This document shows positions 44,721 through 54,459 of a DNA stretch of 64,000 bases, one piece after another; positions within the stretch are counted from its first letter, which is position 1, and each line of letters opens with the position of its first letter. The notes below the pieces were generated by a model. That model made no database searches, was not told the origin of the DNA, and worked only from the letters and a program-made list of their open reading frames with translations. Source of the stretch: Myotis daubentonii (taxonomy: Eukaryota; Chordata; Mammalia; Chiroptera; Vespertilionidae). The stretch covers positions 56,726,895-56,790,894 of the forward strand of contig NC_081848.1 of the NCBI RefSeq assembly GCF_963259705.1. Direction: 5' to 3'. Both the position numbers and the translations under genes were made by a program.

Positions 44721-46019
44721 AACCAAGATGTCACAGTGTCAGTGGTATCTGCACAATGATACTTGTTAGATTTTATAGAAAAACAAAACAAGAGGCAATG
44801 AAGACAGATTCTGAAAATGCCCTCTGAAGGCCTTTTTGGACCAATCTGTTTGTCCCACACCTCTGCAGGCTGAGCTTTGCTGACTAAAGTCATTGAACAA
44901 GATTTCAGCAGAGAGGAGTGTGTCAATGTTATGCAGAATGAATTACAGGTCCCTAGGCATTCATTTCACCACCCTAGATTCTATTAGCAAAGTTCACTTT
45001 ATGAAGACGCCAAAAACAATTTATCCTATGCTAGTTTCTTAAATGTTTCAAATCCTGTACGTGGCTGTTGAGATTGTTAAGAGACATCTATTTTGCTGAC
45101 CAGGAGGTTTAGTTGTGATTTTTGAAGCTTTTGATTTTTCAATTAAAATGCAAACCAGACCTTTCCATGTAGAACCTAACACAGTTCCTGGCCCACAGCC
45201 CATGCTCCATGCTAATGAAGGAAAGAAAATGTCAGTCATAGGCGAGTTTCCTCTCCCCAGGCATGATTCGGATGTGCTCCAGGGGGATGGGGCTCTACCC
45301 CCAACACCTGCAACAATGCTGGGCCCATGGGAAGCACCCAGTCAATGTCTTTGAATGACTGAGTGGTTGAATGATGACATTTTCTGGACTTTAACCACAT
45401 TTTCACACAATGCATTCTCCATCCATGAGGAACCCTTGGCTTAACCACATTTTGTTGGACAAATGGAAGCCTCTGGGCTAGAGCAAGGATAAGGTCTGTT
45501 GACATGGCACCTGACTGATCTGGCGCTGCCCACGTGTCCAACCTCATCTGTGGCCTCTCGCTGCTCCCTCCTCACTCCAGTGCTGTGGTCACTGGGGCTT
45601 CTCCTAGGCCTTCTACTCAAGGCTTTGGCAAGTGTTGCTCCTCTGCATGGAGAGGCCTCACTGTACCCCACCCTTGCCTCATTGATGGGCCTTATTGAAG
45701 AGCCTCATCAGCTCCTATTTACCCCAGTACCGGGTGGGTCCATCGGCCTGGTCTGCAAGTTGATACCCAGAAGCCCACTTGCCCACAGGTATAAGCCCCA
45801 TTGTGTAATGCCCGCTCTATTGGGAATAAAGCTGACAGACATGTTCTCCCATCTGCCTTGCCTTTTTCTTATTTCACTACTGGATCAGAGCTAAAGTGGG
45901 CCAGAAGGGGGCTATTAGTGGACCTTGAAACTTCCAAGCAAAGAGAGTTAGAGTGCTAGGAGGGGCTATTTTATTTAAGAGGGATGAAGGAGACCTCCAG
46001 ATGAAGTGAGATTTTGGTA
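44721..46019. other. Unique sequence, no gene seen
   Basis: Chance frames on both strands (up to 131 codons at 45,499-45,894) without domains. 'gggaataaagctgacag' near 45,821 might be an LTR-type polyadenylation region, but no LTR ends were found. Confidence 0.4.
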
Positions 46020-46110
46020 GAAAGATCTGAATGAAGTGAGAAAGCCATGTGGAGAAGGGCATTCAGGGAGAGGAAACCGCTTGTGCAAAGGCCCTGGGGC
46101 AGGAATTTGG
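46020..46110 (-). repeat. L2 fragment, antisense
   Basis: 'gcattcagggagaggaaacc', 'gcttgtgcaaaggccctg', 'gggcaggaatttgg'. Confidence 0.55.
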
Positions 46111-46389
46111 GGTGTAGAAGAGACATTTCTTAAGGATTCCTGACTTTCTGACTTAGACAGGTATTTGTCTGGATTGGATAAAATCAACAGCTAAAGGGCC
46201 TAGGATAAATGCTTTGGCCTAGAAACAAACAGGCTGCTGTTCTGAGCAACCTGCGCGTGTCTTACGTCCCTGCTCAGTGCTAGGACTCCCCTTGAGAACC
46301 AAGAGCCGGAGATGTGCCAGAGGCCAGCCTGGAAGATGCATGAAGTCTTTTGGGAGAAACCGGCTGGGAGGCAAGATTTACAAGACAGA

Positions 46390-46800
46390 AAAAAGAGGTG
46401 ACCCTGAACCTGGCTGGGTGATTGATTACCAGGAGACTGCCCTGATTTTGTTCTTTAATTACGGTGTTTATTTGATGCATTGTATTGGGCCTGGAACCCT
46501 TAATACCAGCCTGTGCTGTTCATTGTTACAATGTCCTAATTAAGTTTTGATTTATATGCTAATTTTATTCCAAGGGTGTTCAAAATGGGGAAAGTTATTA
46601 GACTTTATTTTGAGATTACATTTTAATCCTGGGGTCGGCCGGGCCAGCACCATGTTTATTTTGTCGGCTTTTGTTTCCAAGATGTTGGTGGCAATTGTGA
46701 TTATTTCCTTGGAGGGGAGAGATGATGAAGTGGCAAGAGCTGTTTAGAGTCGGTGGGGCTTCTGCTAATTAGAATTATGTAACCTCTTGCCTCGGCCTGA
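46390..46800. promoter_or_regulatory. Candidate conserved regulatory block
   Basis: About 400 repeat-free bases with crisp TAAT-type and other cores: GTGATTGATTACC, TCTTTAATTACGG, CCTAATTAAGTTTTG, ATGCTAATTTTATTCC, GCTAATTAGAATTATG, CATTGTTACAATG. This is the densest such block in the window and the best enhancer candidate. Inference only. Confidence 0.4.
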
Positions 46801-47033
46801 CAGCTTTGCGAGGGGGCTTGCTTTGACTGCCCAGATGGTTAGGAGGGACCACTGGGCTGTGCTGGGGATGTCACGGAACGGCAAACATTTGGAAGGAAGG
46901 CCATTACAGGAGGGAGTGATTGGATTTTGGAATGTGAGTGAAAATCGGGCTTTACCACATGAGCCCCTGAAATCTGTAAGGGTCAGGCAAAAACTCTGGT
47001 TAGGGGAGCAGCTGGCCTTTGCTACAGACAACG

Positions 47034-47038
<5 letters not shown>

Positions 47039-47078
<40 letters not shown>
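47039..47078 (+). repeat. (GT)n microsatellite
   Basis: Twenty perfect GT units. Confidence 0.98.
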
Positions 47079-47080
<2 letters not shown>

Positions 47081-47694
47081 ACATTATCATTTAGCCTAAG
47101 TAGATCTCATTTAAATGCTTTTGTCCAAGGATTAAAAAGTCTTTCCATGATCCATTTTATCTCTAGACCTTAGAATGTTCAGGCAGCTTCATCAATATTC
47201 TGAAATGGTGGGTAGGAGAGTGGATGCATCTGCACATGTGCATTTTTCTGGCGAAGATTCAGTTTTCATCAGATTTTCAGAAGTGACACACTCCACAATG
47301 TTAAGAATCATGAGAATGGGAAGCTTTAGGCTTAGATCTGGAATTTAATTTCTTGAGCGTGGCTGTGCAGCCTGAAGAAACCATTTGCCCAGTGGCCCCT
47401 TCTTCCCCCTGAGGCCCTTGGTCCAGGATGGAGCCCTGTGAGAGAGCCACACATTGAATTGCAAGCGATGTTCACCTGAGGTTGTCCCACACTCAGTGAT
47501 GTGGGCAAGGATTTAGATTCTGCTCTGAGTGACCTGAAAACTCTTTTTGTCTCAATAACTGAAGAAAAAGTTGCTCATAAAATAGATGAGGACCTCTGAG
47601 TAAACATACACTCGGGTGGATACCTATTATTTAAAACCTTCTGTAGCCTGGAGCTGGTGTTTCCCATGTCACCCTCTTGGGTCTTCCATTGTTC
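47079..47694. other. Unique sequence, no gene seen
   Basis: No repeat or exon recognised. Confidence 0.45.
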
Positions 47695-47737
47695 TTTTCT
47701 TTTTTAAAAATATATTTTTATTGATTTTTAGAGAGGA

Positions 47738-47778
<41 letters not shown>

Positions 47779-47915
47779 TCAATGATGAGAGAGAATCATT
47801 GATCAGCTGACTGCTGCACGCCCCCTTCTGGAGATTGAGCCCACAACCCTGAATAGAGCAGTGACCTCTTAGTTCTAAGGTTGAAGCTCAACCACTGAGC
47901 CACACCGGCTGGGCA
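47695..47915 (-). mobile_element. Ves-type SINE, antisense
   Basis: Reversed tail 'atttttattgatttttagag', a (GA)n run expanded to about 30 bases, 'aaacatcaatgatgagag', 'gaatcattgatcagctg', then the reversed tRNA head 'gctcaaccactgagccac'. Flanks GTCTTCCATTGTTC and GGTCTTCCATTTTC are the target duplication. Confidence 0.92.
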
Positions 47916-48129
47916 GGTCTTCCATTTTCCTGATTGGGTTTTATGGTTTTTTATCCCCCTTTGCACTCTCGCCTTGGCCCTCCAGTCAGCAGGGAATGCA
48001 AGAAGTGTTTAAAGTGTTTAACAGGAGCATATTCATTTCAAACTTCTCCACGGGTGTGTGGTTCATTAGACATGTTTAGTTTATTATAAAAAATTATACT
48101 TAGGAATTCCGATTCAAAAATAACTATAG

Positions 48130-48340
48130 CAGCCAACATTGCTCAAGCACTTACGTACTAAGCATTTCCCCATATACTCCCCCAAATCCCCTAGGGTAGG
48201 TCCCATATACAGATGGAGAGGCTGAGGCTCAGAGAGGTTAAAGGCTGCTTTGCAGTCACATACCTAGAATGTGGTTAGCTGGGACCAAATCTGGGTCTGC
48301 CAGGCTCTAAGATCACTATGCCCAACTGTCTCCTTTTGGG
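48130..48340 (-). repeat. MIR SINE relic, antisense
   Basis: 'acagatggagaggctgagg', 'ctcagagaggttaaagg', 'accaaatctgggtctgcc'. Confidence 0.7.
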
Positions 48341-49579
48341 CCATGTTACTTCTTAAGTGTCTCCCTTTCAAAATATTCTGCAAGATCACTCTTCCGCCCC
48401 TCTGGGTCTGAGGGCATGGGGTACAGGATTATACCTGAGGGCTATGCCTCCAACCTCGGCAGGGAGATGGCCTCCCCGTTGGACAGACTGCCCTCATTGA
48501 CTCCGGCTGCCGTGGCTCTGCACCTCCACTCGGGCGGTGTAACCAGAGCCTTCCATCTGACCTAGTTTAACTGTGATGTGGCTTCAGGAAGGTTCTAGCT
48601 GTTGCTTCCGATGCTTGAGCCTTAGCACCTCTTCTCTTCCTCGCTGCTTGCCTGTATTTTTATCTTTACACCCCGGGACCTGTCACCTTTCCATATCGTG
48701 AAAACGCCGCTGTTCACAGGGTGCTGCTGCACAGGAAGCATTGGAACCATTTCCCACGGACGTGGACGTGGGATGGGGGAGACGCCTGCTTGGTGAAGGC
48801 TCCCAGGTGACCCTTAAGAGTTTTCTTTGGAAAAAGTGTCTTTTAAAAATGGATAACATAAACTTAGAAAAAATCACTTATTCCCCCATCCCTGTTTTAA
48901 AAAAATTATTTCTGTTTCTTCCAGAGCTTGGCCTTGGGGCTGGAGGAGGGGAGGGACTCTGTGGGGCACAGGACTCCCTCTCAGAGTGCCCACCCATACC
49001 TAATACTCTCACTTCATTTCCAACTCTCTAGGGAATTGAAAAGAAAAAAAAAACACTTTAGCTAACATTTCAACATTTTACATGGCCTTCTTGATATGGA
49101 CCCGTATTGAGAGGAGCTTAACTTACTTAACCGTTACCTTATGGAGCATTTGGATGGTTTTCAGTATTTTACTTCCAATCAGATGCCGGTGAGTTTAAGA
49201 AGGTAGAGGGAGATGCCCACCTGACCCTGTGTCTATACCCCCTGCTGCCCCCTAGGCACTTTTTAGGTAGCACAAACGGCTTGAGACACCTGAGCCCTGT
49301 TCATGGCAAAAAGGTGAGACTTCTGCTCCTTGGCTCCCACTTTGGGCTTCCTCCTCCTGCCTCCCTGTCTTGGCTTTGTGTCTGCTTCACCCCAAATCCT
49401 GGCTGGAGCTCTGGCATCTTCTTTTCAGCTCTGGCCCTTGTCTCGCACCGTGTCTTAGGTTCTGCCCTCTGGCTGTACCACTCTCGGCCATCCTGGGGTT
49501 ACCACTTCAGAGGGAGGAAGGACAGGCGAGGTGGGCTTGCATGCCCAAGGCCCATGTTCCAACCCAAGTTACAAATGAT
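48341..49579. other. Unique sequence, no gene seen
   Basis: Overlapping plus-strand frames at 49,281-49,631 have no domain. A CTCF-like motif on the minus strand lies at 49,240-49,258. Confidence 0.45.
49240..49258 (-). promoter_or_regulatory. CTCF-like motif
   Basis: The complement reads TGCCTAGGGGGCAGCAGGG, close to the CTCF core. Visual match only. Confidence 0.4.
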
Positions 49580-50060
49580 ATCTCCACAATTTATTTTTTT
49601 AAAAATTATGTTTAACGTTAAAGTCATTTGAAAAAAGAATATTTGATCAGTATAGAAGACATAGAAACCTCAGAAAAACAAATGGAAAAAAAGAAAAGTT
49701 ACCCCAAATTCTACCACTCAAAAGACAACTACTTCAGATTTCATAAGGGAAAGGGCTTGGCTGATTTTGTTCACGTCTGCAACCCCAAGGAAGCGGCACA
49801 TAGTAAGTGCTCAGTTAATATTGCTAAATTAAATGAAAAACTTAATTGTTTTCATCCATTTGAAACAACTGGGATAATACACTACCTCTTGTTTTGTAAT
49901 CTACTTTTTGTGTAGCAATATGTCATTACCATTTTTCCAAATCCATGAATGTTCTACACTATTTTAATAGTAGTATAGTATTCAGTTGTAAAAGTGGACT
50001 ATTATTAATTTAAATAGTTCATTAATTTTATATATTTAGGGTTTTTTTCTTAATTTTTAC
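49580..50060. repeat. Decayed old interspersed repeat with L2/MIR tail
   Basis: 'ccccaaattctaccactc' and 'gtagcaatatgtcattacc' resemble the same old L1M-like family as 26.7 kb. Between them 'cacatagtaagtgctcag' is an L2/MIR tail. Confidence 0.35.
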
Positions 50061-51486
50061 TCTTTCAAACAACTGTACAGTCTTGTACATCTATGGGTGC
50101 GTCATTTTCCAGCCCCAGGGCACATAGGCCCGTTTGAAGACTTGATGCATTCTCCCTCCTAGGTATGCACTTTCTAGGACAGTAAATGTAGAATGTACAT
50201 GTTATGAAGCAATGATATGTCCATTTCTCTACTATTCCACAGGGACTCTAGCCTGGGGCAATGTACAGCCCAGAGTAAGTTCTTAATACACATTTGTAGG
50301 ATTGTTTCCTTATGCTCCCTCCATAGTGTTTACTATTACTTTAAAAAGGTTTGTGTTTTTTTTTCTTCAGTCTGGTGACAAATACGACTGTTCTCACATT
50401 TAAAAATCATGAACTCATCCTACCTTCTATCCCCATATGCTTAGTAAACCTGCTGGAGCTGGACCTAAGTATTTAACAATTATTCTCAGGACTAAAGCTA
50501 ATCAGAAACAAGGTCTAATAGAGCTGGAATCTCTGGATTCAGAGATTCTCCGAAGCGCAGGGTGCTATTTCCTAAACCGGCTTACAAGCCACATAGAGCC
50601 AAACACCCCGTTCCCAGGCGAGAGTCCTGCAGGTAAAGGAAGGCAGTTCCTGGCAGCAGCACTTACAGTGATATATTTCTCCATGAAGGATACATTTTTG
50701 TGTTTTTTCCCCCCACAAAGCTAACCTACTGATCCAGAATGAAGGGAGTGGTTTTTTGTTTGTTTGTTTGTTTGTTTTTAATTTCTTTGGGCATTTGAAG
50801 TATGTAGGCTCCATCAGGCAACCCCTGGGGAGAAGACAAAAGCATAGAGTGGTGGCCTCACGAGATTTCAAAGATGCCTGGAAGAAGGACTAGTGTGAGG
50901 GGTGGGTCCTGGGGGCTCAGTGGCTACAGTGCTATGCGTGTCCATATGTGCAAGTGTGTGCATGTGTTGTGTACATGTGTGTGCGTGCATATGCGTATAT
51001 GTGAGCACCAGTCAGGAAACAGCCAGGAACCTGTCTGAAAGAATCAAATGGGGCTTTTCTTCTGTGTGTTCTTGCTCAGCCTGCTGGGCTTGGAGCATTG
51101 AGACCACTGGGCACATTGTGAGATGAAAGGAATTTGCATTGATGTCCACTCTACTTTCATCTGATGCCACAGGACAAAAATAAAATCGAATGGGGCCCCT
51201 TTTCAATGGAGAAACAAGACTCTGGAAATGCAAATACCCCCAATGTACTATGCAAAGCAGTCAGGCCAGGGGCCTCACACCTGCCTTCCCAGGAAAGGTC
51301 GTGATCCACACACAGGAACTAGGGTGAATGGGCCTTGTCATCAAAGCAAAGAGCTTTCCCTTTGAAGATTTTAAAGGAACAAAATGCCAATGAAAAGTCA
51401 CACACCCAAGGAACAAACACTATTCAGATATAAAGTAACTGTGAAACTTTCACTCAAAACATGGGAGGACATACCTATTCTCTTTT
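50061..51486. other. Unique sequence, no gene seen
   Basis: Contains (GTTT)n at about 50,755-50,780 and a TG-rich stretch at 50,935-51,002. No gene or named repeat. Confidence 0.45.
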
Positions 51487-51704
51487 ATTTTTTGAACTAT
51501 GTTTTTATTGATTTCAGAGAAAGGAAGGGAGAGGGAGAGAGAGATAGAAACATCAATCATGAGAGAGAATCTTGATCTGCTGCCTCCTATACATCTCCTA
51601 CTGGGGAGTGAGTCCACAACCCAGGCATGTGCCCTGACCTGCAATTGAACCGTGACCTCCTGGTTCATATGTCGATGCTCAACCACGGAACCATGTCAGT
51701 CGGG
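51487..51704 (-). mobile_element. Ves-type SINE, antisense
   Basis: Reversed tail 'atgtttttattgatttcag', 'gaaacatcaatcatgagag', 'aacccaggcatgtgccctg', 'gaaccgtgacctcctgg', reversed tRNA head 'gctcaaccacggaacc'. Flanks ATACCTATTCTCTTTT and ACACCTATTCTTTT form the target duplication. Confidence 0.92.
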
Positions 51705-51727
51705 CACACCTATTCTTTTTCAGATGG

Positions 51728-51795
51728 TAGAGATGCCAATGGGTGGTCCGCAGACCACTGGTGGTCCATGAGGTCTGAAAGGTTGGTGACCCCTG
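51728..51795. mobile_element. hAT MITE, degraded copy of the 7835 type
   Basis: Shares 'ggtggtccgcagaccactgg' and 'tggtccatgaggtctgaaagg' with the 69-bp MITE at 7835. Its left inverted repeat is damaged; the right end is 'ttggtgacccctg'. Confidence 0.65.
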
Positions 51796-51815
51796 GTTTA
51801 AGGAAACCTTTGGAG

Positions 51816-51856
51816 CAGCAGTCACCAACCAGTGGTCTAAAGGTTGGCAACCGCTG
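51816..51856. mobile_element. 41-bp minimal hAT MITE remnant
   Basis: Starts CAGCAGTCACCAACC and ends GGTTGGCAACCGCTG with about 11 bases between, so it is little more than two inverted ends. The 8-mers beside it match 5 of 8. Confidence 0.55.
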
Positions 51857-51929
51857 CTCTAGATTTGGATGTAGTGGGATCCTGGACTCCCCCCATTCTT
51901 TTGGTGACATGCCTAAATATTTCTGCCAT

Positions 51930-52289
51930 TGCTTGAATCCATGTCCTCACACTCTCTAGCTTGCATTTCTGCAGCTACCTCCTGTTTCCCTGTCTGCAGT
52001 CTCTCCTTCTCTAGTCCATTCTTCTCACTGGTCATCAGAAATACCTTCCTAAGTAGCTCATTTGAATGCATCATCCCCCTTCTCCTGCTTAAAACCCTTC
52101 AGTGGCTCCCGTGGTCTTTAGGAGGAAGCTTGGCACTTGAGGCTGCCCACTTCCACATCACTGGCTGGCCCCTCAGTTCACATCTCCAGCTCTTCAGACA
52201 CAGAGTTTTCTATACAAGACCTCTTCTCCCTCTAAGTTGTTCTTACTCTTTCTTCCCAAAGAAGAAATTTATCAGCACATCTTTCCCAT
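51930..52289 (+). repeat. L2 relic, sense
   Basis: 'tcctgcttaaaacccttcag', 'tggctcccgtggtctttagg', 'gaggaagcttggcacttgag' match the L2 3' region before the ERV insertion. Confidence 0.65.
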
Positions 52290-52295
52290 GGCATC

Positions 52296-53003
52296 TGCCG
52301 GGAGCCGGTCCATCCTTGCTGTTTCAAGGGACCTGGCATATATGGCATACAGTTCTTAATATGTTTGCTCACCTTCTTGGCGCTGTGTTTTAACCAAGGT
52401 CACCTCTCCGAGAAAGGTTGAATCCCCAGGTAGGGATTTTCCCCTGAAGTTAGGGAGGGAATAAAACCCCTCAACTAAGTGCCAAGCGGGTAATTAATCC
52501 CTTTAACTACGAACAATCATGCTTAAACTACATAATCTTTTCTCCCTGGAATGGAGATAAGAAACGCCCTAACCTTTGTAATAGAGATTGATAGGATTGA
52601 ATCAACTGGTATAAATACAGATGTAACAAGACAGAAAGAGACAGAACTCAGAACACAGAACTTATGACAGAACTTCAGAGACAGGGCTTGGAAGACAGGA
52701 CCAAGAGAGACAGAGCCTAGGCACAGAACCTACACAGAACGTTCTCGAGAGACAGAAGAACTTCGCTGGAGAGAACATGGCAATAGATCCTGGACTGAAC
52801 CTGACTATAGAACATGGCAAGAGAACCTGACTAGAACCTGGTGACTGAACCTGGCTGGAGATCCGAAGCAGAACCTCTGAGCTTGGCTGGAGATCCTGGC
52901 TAGGCTGCTGATCAACTGAACGCTGTCTCTGTGTCATTCCTTCTTCGCCGACTCCGTCTACGCCTTTGGGGACCCCTGGACCCGCTGGGGTTGGACCCCG
53001 GCA
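52296..53003 (+). repeat. ERV 5' LTR (LTR1)
   Basis: 708 bp, TG at the start and CA at the end. TATAAATA at 52,610-52,617 sets U3 at about 340 bp. AATAAA at 52,460-52,465 lies upstream of the TATA box, and none is visible downstream. The R/U5 part (52,625-52,910) is T-poor and built of GAACCTG/ACAGAAC-like repeats. At the diagnostic LTR positions 3, 119, 190, 666, 676 and 696 it has C, A, A, C, G, T. The 147-codon minus-strand frame here is not a gene. Confidence 0.93.
52610..52617 (+). promoter_or_regulatory. LTR TATA box
   Basis: TATAAATA at LTR position 315; the same box recurs at 54,066-54,073 and 55,522-55,529. It is the likely start-site selector for the ERV. Confidence 0.7.
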
Positions 53004-53005
53004 TC

Positions 53006-53023
53006 TGGCGCCCGAACAGGGAC
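53006..53023 (+). promoter_or_regulatory. Primer-binding site, tRNA-Lys type
   Basis: TGGCGCCCGAACAGGGAC, complementary to the 3' end of tRNA-Lys3, two bases after the LTR end. Typical of lysine-primed (K) betaretrovirus-like ERVs. The second copy is at 54,462-54,479. Confidence 0.95.
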
Positions 53024-53252
53024 CCCTAGGTAAGCGCCCCACACTCGGGACGGATCGGACTCCACCGTAGGAATAGGGTGGATAGTCTTCGCCGACTCCG
53101 TCCACACCTTTGGGAACCCCTGGAACAGGATTCCCCTAGGTAAGCCCCCCCCCATTGAGAACCCCCACACTCGGGACGGATAGGACTCCACCAGGGTGCT
53201 ACAGACCCCCCTATAGAGGATAAGTAGGGTAAGAAGGTGGATAGTACAGAAC

Positions 53253-53423
53253 TTAGATTGAGAAGATGTGCCATACTGAGTCCAAAGAAAGAAGACTCTG
53301 TATTGATTCTTAGATTGAGAAGATGTGCCATACTGAGTCCAAAGAAAGAAGACTCTGTATTGATCTTTAGATTAAGAAGATGTGCCATACTGAGTCTAAA
53401 GAAATAAGACTCTGTATTGATCT
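53253..53423 (+). repeat. 57-bp repeat x3 around the gag start
   Basis: Units start at 53,253, 53,310 and 53,367. Each holds an ATG followed by the same 14 codons. In units 1 and 2 the frame stops after 15 codons; only unit 3 continues into the gag remnant. The second internal copy repeats the array at 54,709-54,879. Confidence 0.9.
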
Positions 53424-53652
53424 TTTAACACATATGCTTGCTAGCAGAGGAATTAAGGTTACTCCCAGTCAGACAGAACAATTTATACAAGAAATACGTC
53501 CATGCTTTTCTGAGGAAGGAACGGTAAATGTAATGGCATGGGAGAAGGTAGGCCCAAGGAGCCTTATCCTTAACCCCACTGCAGCCTTTCCACCCCGGGA
53601 AAGTGCAGGATTGTCAAGCTCTCCCTGGGATGATAGATCAGGACTCAGGTAA
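53380..53652 (+). pseudogene. gag: Truncated gag (matrix N-terminus) remnant
   Basis: A 90-codon frame. About residues 12-53 resemble the N-terminal matrix part of betaretrovirus-like Gag; a recognisable stretch is 'FIQEIRPCFSEEGTVNV'. After the 'WEKVG' motif the frame enters unrelated sequence and stops. Residue 2 is Cys, not the Gly needed for Gag myristoylation. Capsid, nucleocapsid and everything downstream are missing, so it cannot act as a structural protein. It is a broken relic; the start region may matter only as packaging RNA. Confidence 0.7.
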
Positions 53653-53736
53653 TAGCGAAAAGCGCCAATCCTACTCTTAAAATGGATATAAGAGAGCATT
53701 TGAGGTTTTTCTTTTTAATGCCTGCTTTTAAAAAAT

Positions 53737-53751
53737 AAAAAAGGGGGAATT
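53737..53751 (+). promoter_or_regulatory. Polypurine tract
   Basis: AAAAAAGGGGGAATT directly before the next LTR, the expected primer for plus-strand synthesis. The second copy is at 55,193-55,207. Confidence 0.9.
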
Positions 53752-54459
53752 TGCTGGGAGCCGGTCCATCCTTGCTGTTTCAAGGGACCTGGCATATATG
53801 GCATACAGTTCTTAATATGTTTGCTCACCTTCTTGGCGCTGTGTTTTAACCAAGGTCACCTCTCCGAGAGAGGTTGAATCCCCAGGTAGGGATTTTCCCC
53901 TGAAGTTAGGGAGGGAATAAAACCCCTCAACTAAGTGCCAGGCGGGTAATTAATCCCTTTAACTACGAACAATCATGCTTAAACTACATAATCTTTTCTC
54001 CCTGGAATGGAGATAAGAAACGCCCTAACCTTTGTAATAGAGATTGATAGTATTGAATCAACTGGTATAAATACAGATGTAACAAGACAGAAAGAGACAG
54101 AACTCAGAACACAGAACTTATGACAGAACTTCAGAGACAGGGCTTGGAAGACAGGACCAAGAGAGACAGAGCCTAGGCACAGAACCTACACAGAACGTTC
54201 TCGAGAGACAGAAGAACTTCGCTGGAGAGAACATGGCAATAGATCCTGGACTGAACCTGACTATAGAACATGGCAAGAGAACCTGACTAGAACCTGGTGA
54301 CTGAACCTGGCTGGAGATCCGAAGCAGAACCTCTGAGCTTGGCTGGAGATCCTGGCTAGGCTGCTGATCAACTGAACGCTGTCTCTGTGTCATTCCTTCT
54401 TCGCCGACTCCGTCTACGCCTTTGGGGACCCCTGGACCCGCTGGGGTTGGACCCCGGCA
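53752..54459 (+). repeat. ERV middle LTR (LTR2), recombinant
   Basis: 708 bp. Diagnostic positions 3, 119 and 190 (T, G, G) equal LTR3; positions 666, 676 and 696 (C, G, T) equal LTR1. A private T sits at position 300 (54,051). It is thus a 3'LTR/5'LTR hybrid with a crossover between positions 190 and 666. Confidence 0.92.

Larger units (their letters stand above)
53004..53751 (+). mobile_element. ERV internal region, first copy (748 bp)
   Basis: Order: primer-binding site (53,006-53,023), leader with two AG|GTAAG donor-like sites (about 53,028 and 53,138), a partial duplicate of U5 plus leader (53,087-53,192), three 57-bp repeats (53,253-53,423), a short gag remnant, non-coding sequence, and polypurine tract (53,737-53,751). 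By eye it is identical to the second copy. All enzyme and envelope genes are absent. Confidence 0.9.

Noticed and set aside
45810..45850. End of an LTR ('gggaataaagctgacag')
   Set aside because: No TG...CA ends, matching LTR or target duplication found nearby.
52662..53105. 147-codon minus-strand frame in the LTR, repeated at 54,118-54,561
   Set aside because: It lies antisense across U5, the primer site and leader. The repetition is simply the LTR duplication, and no domain is visible.
53253..53423. Three regular repeats suggesting a CRISPR array
   Set aside because: Units are directly contiguous without spacers, lie in a vertebrate ERV leader and contain the gag start.
53380..53652. Possible functional retroviral protein
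   Set aside because: Only a short matrix-like piece survives, Gly at position 2 is absent, and the frame runs into unrelated sequence.
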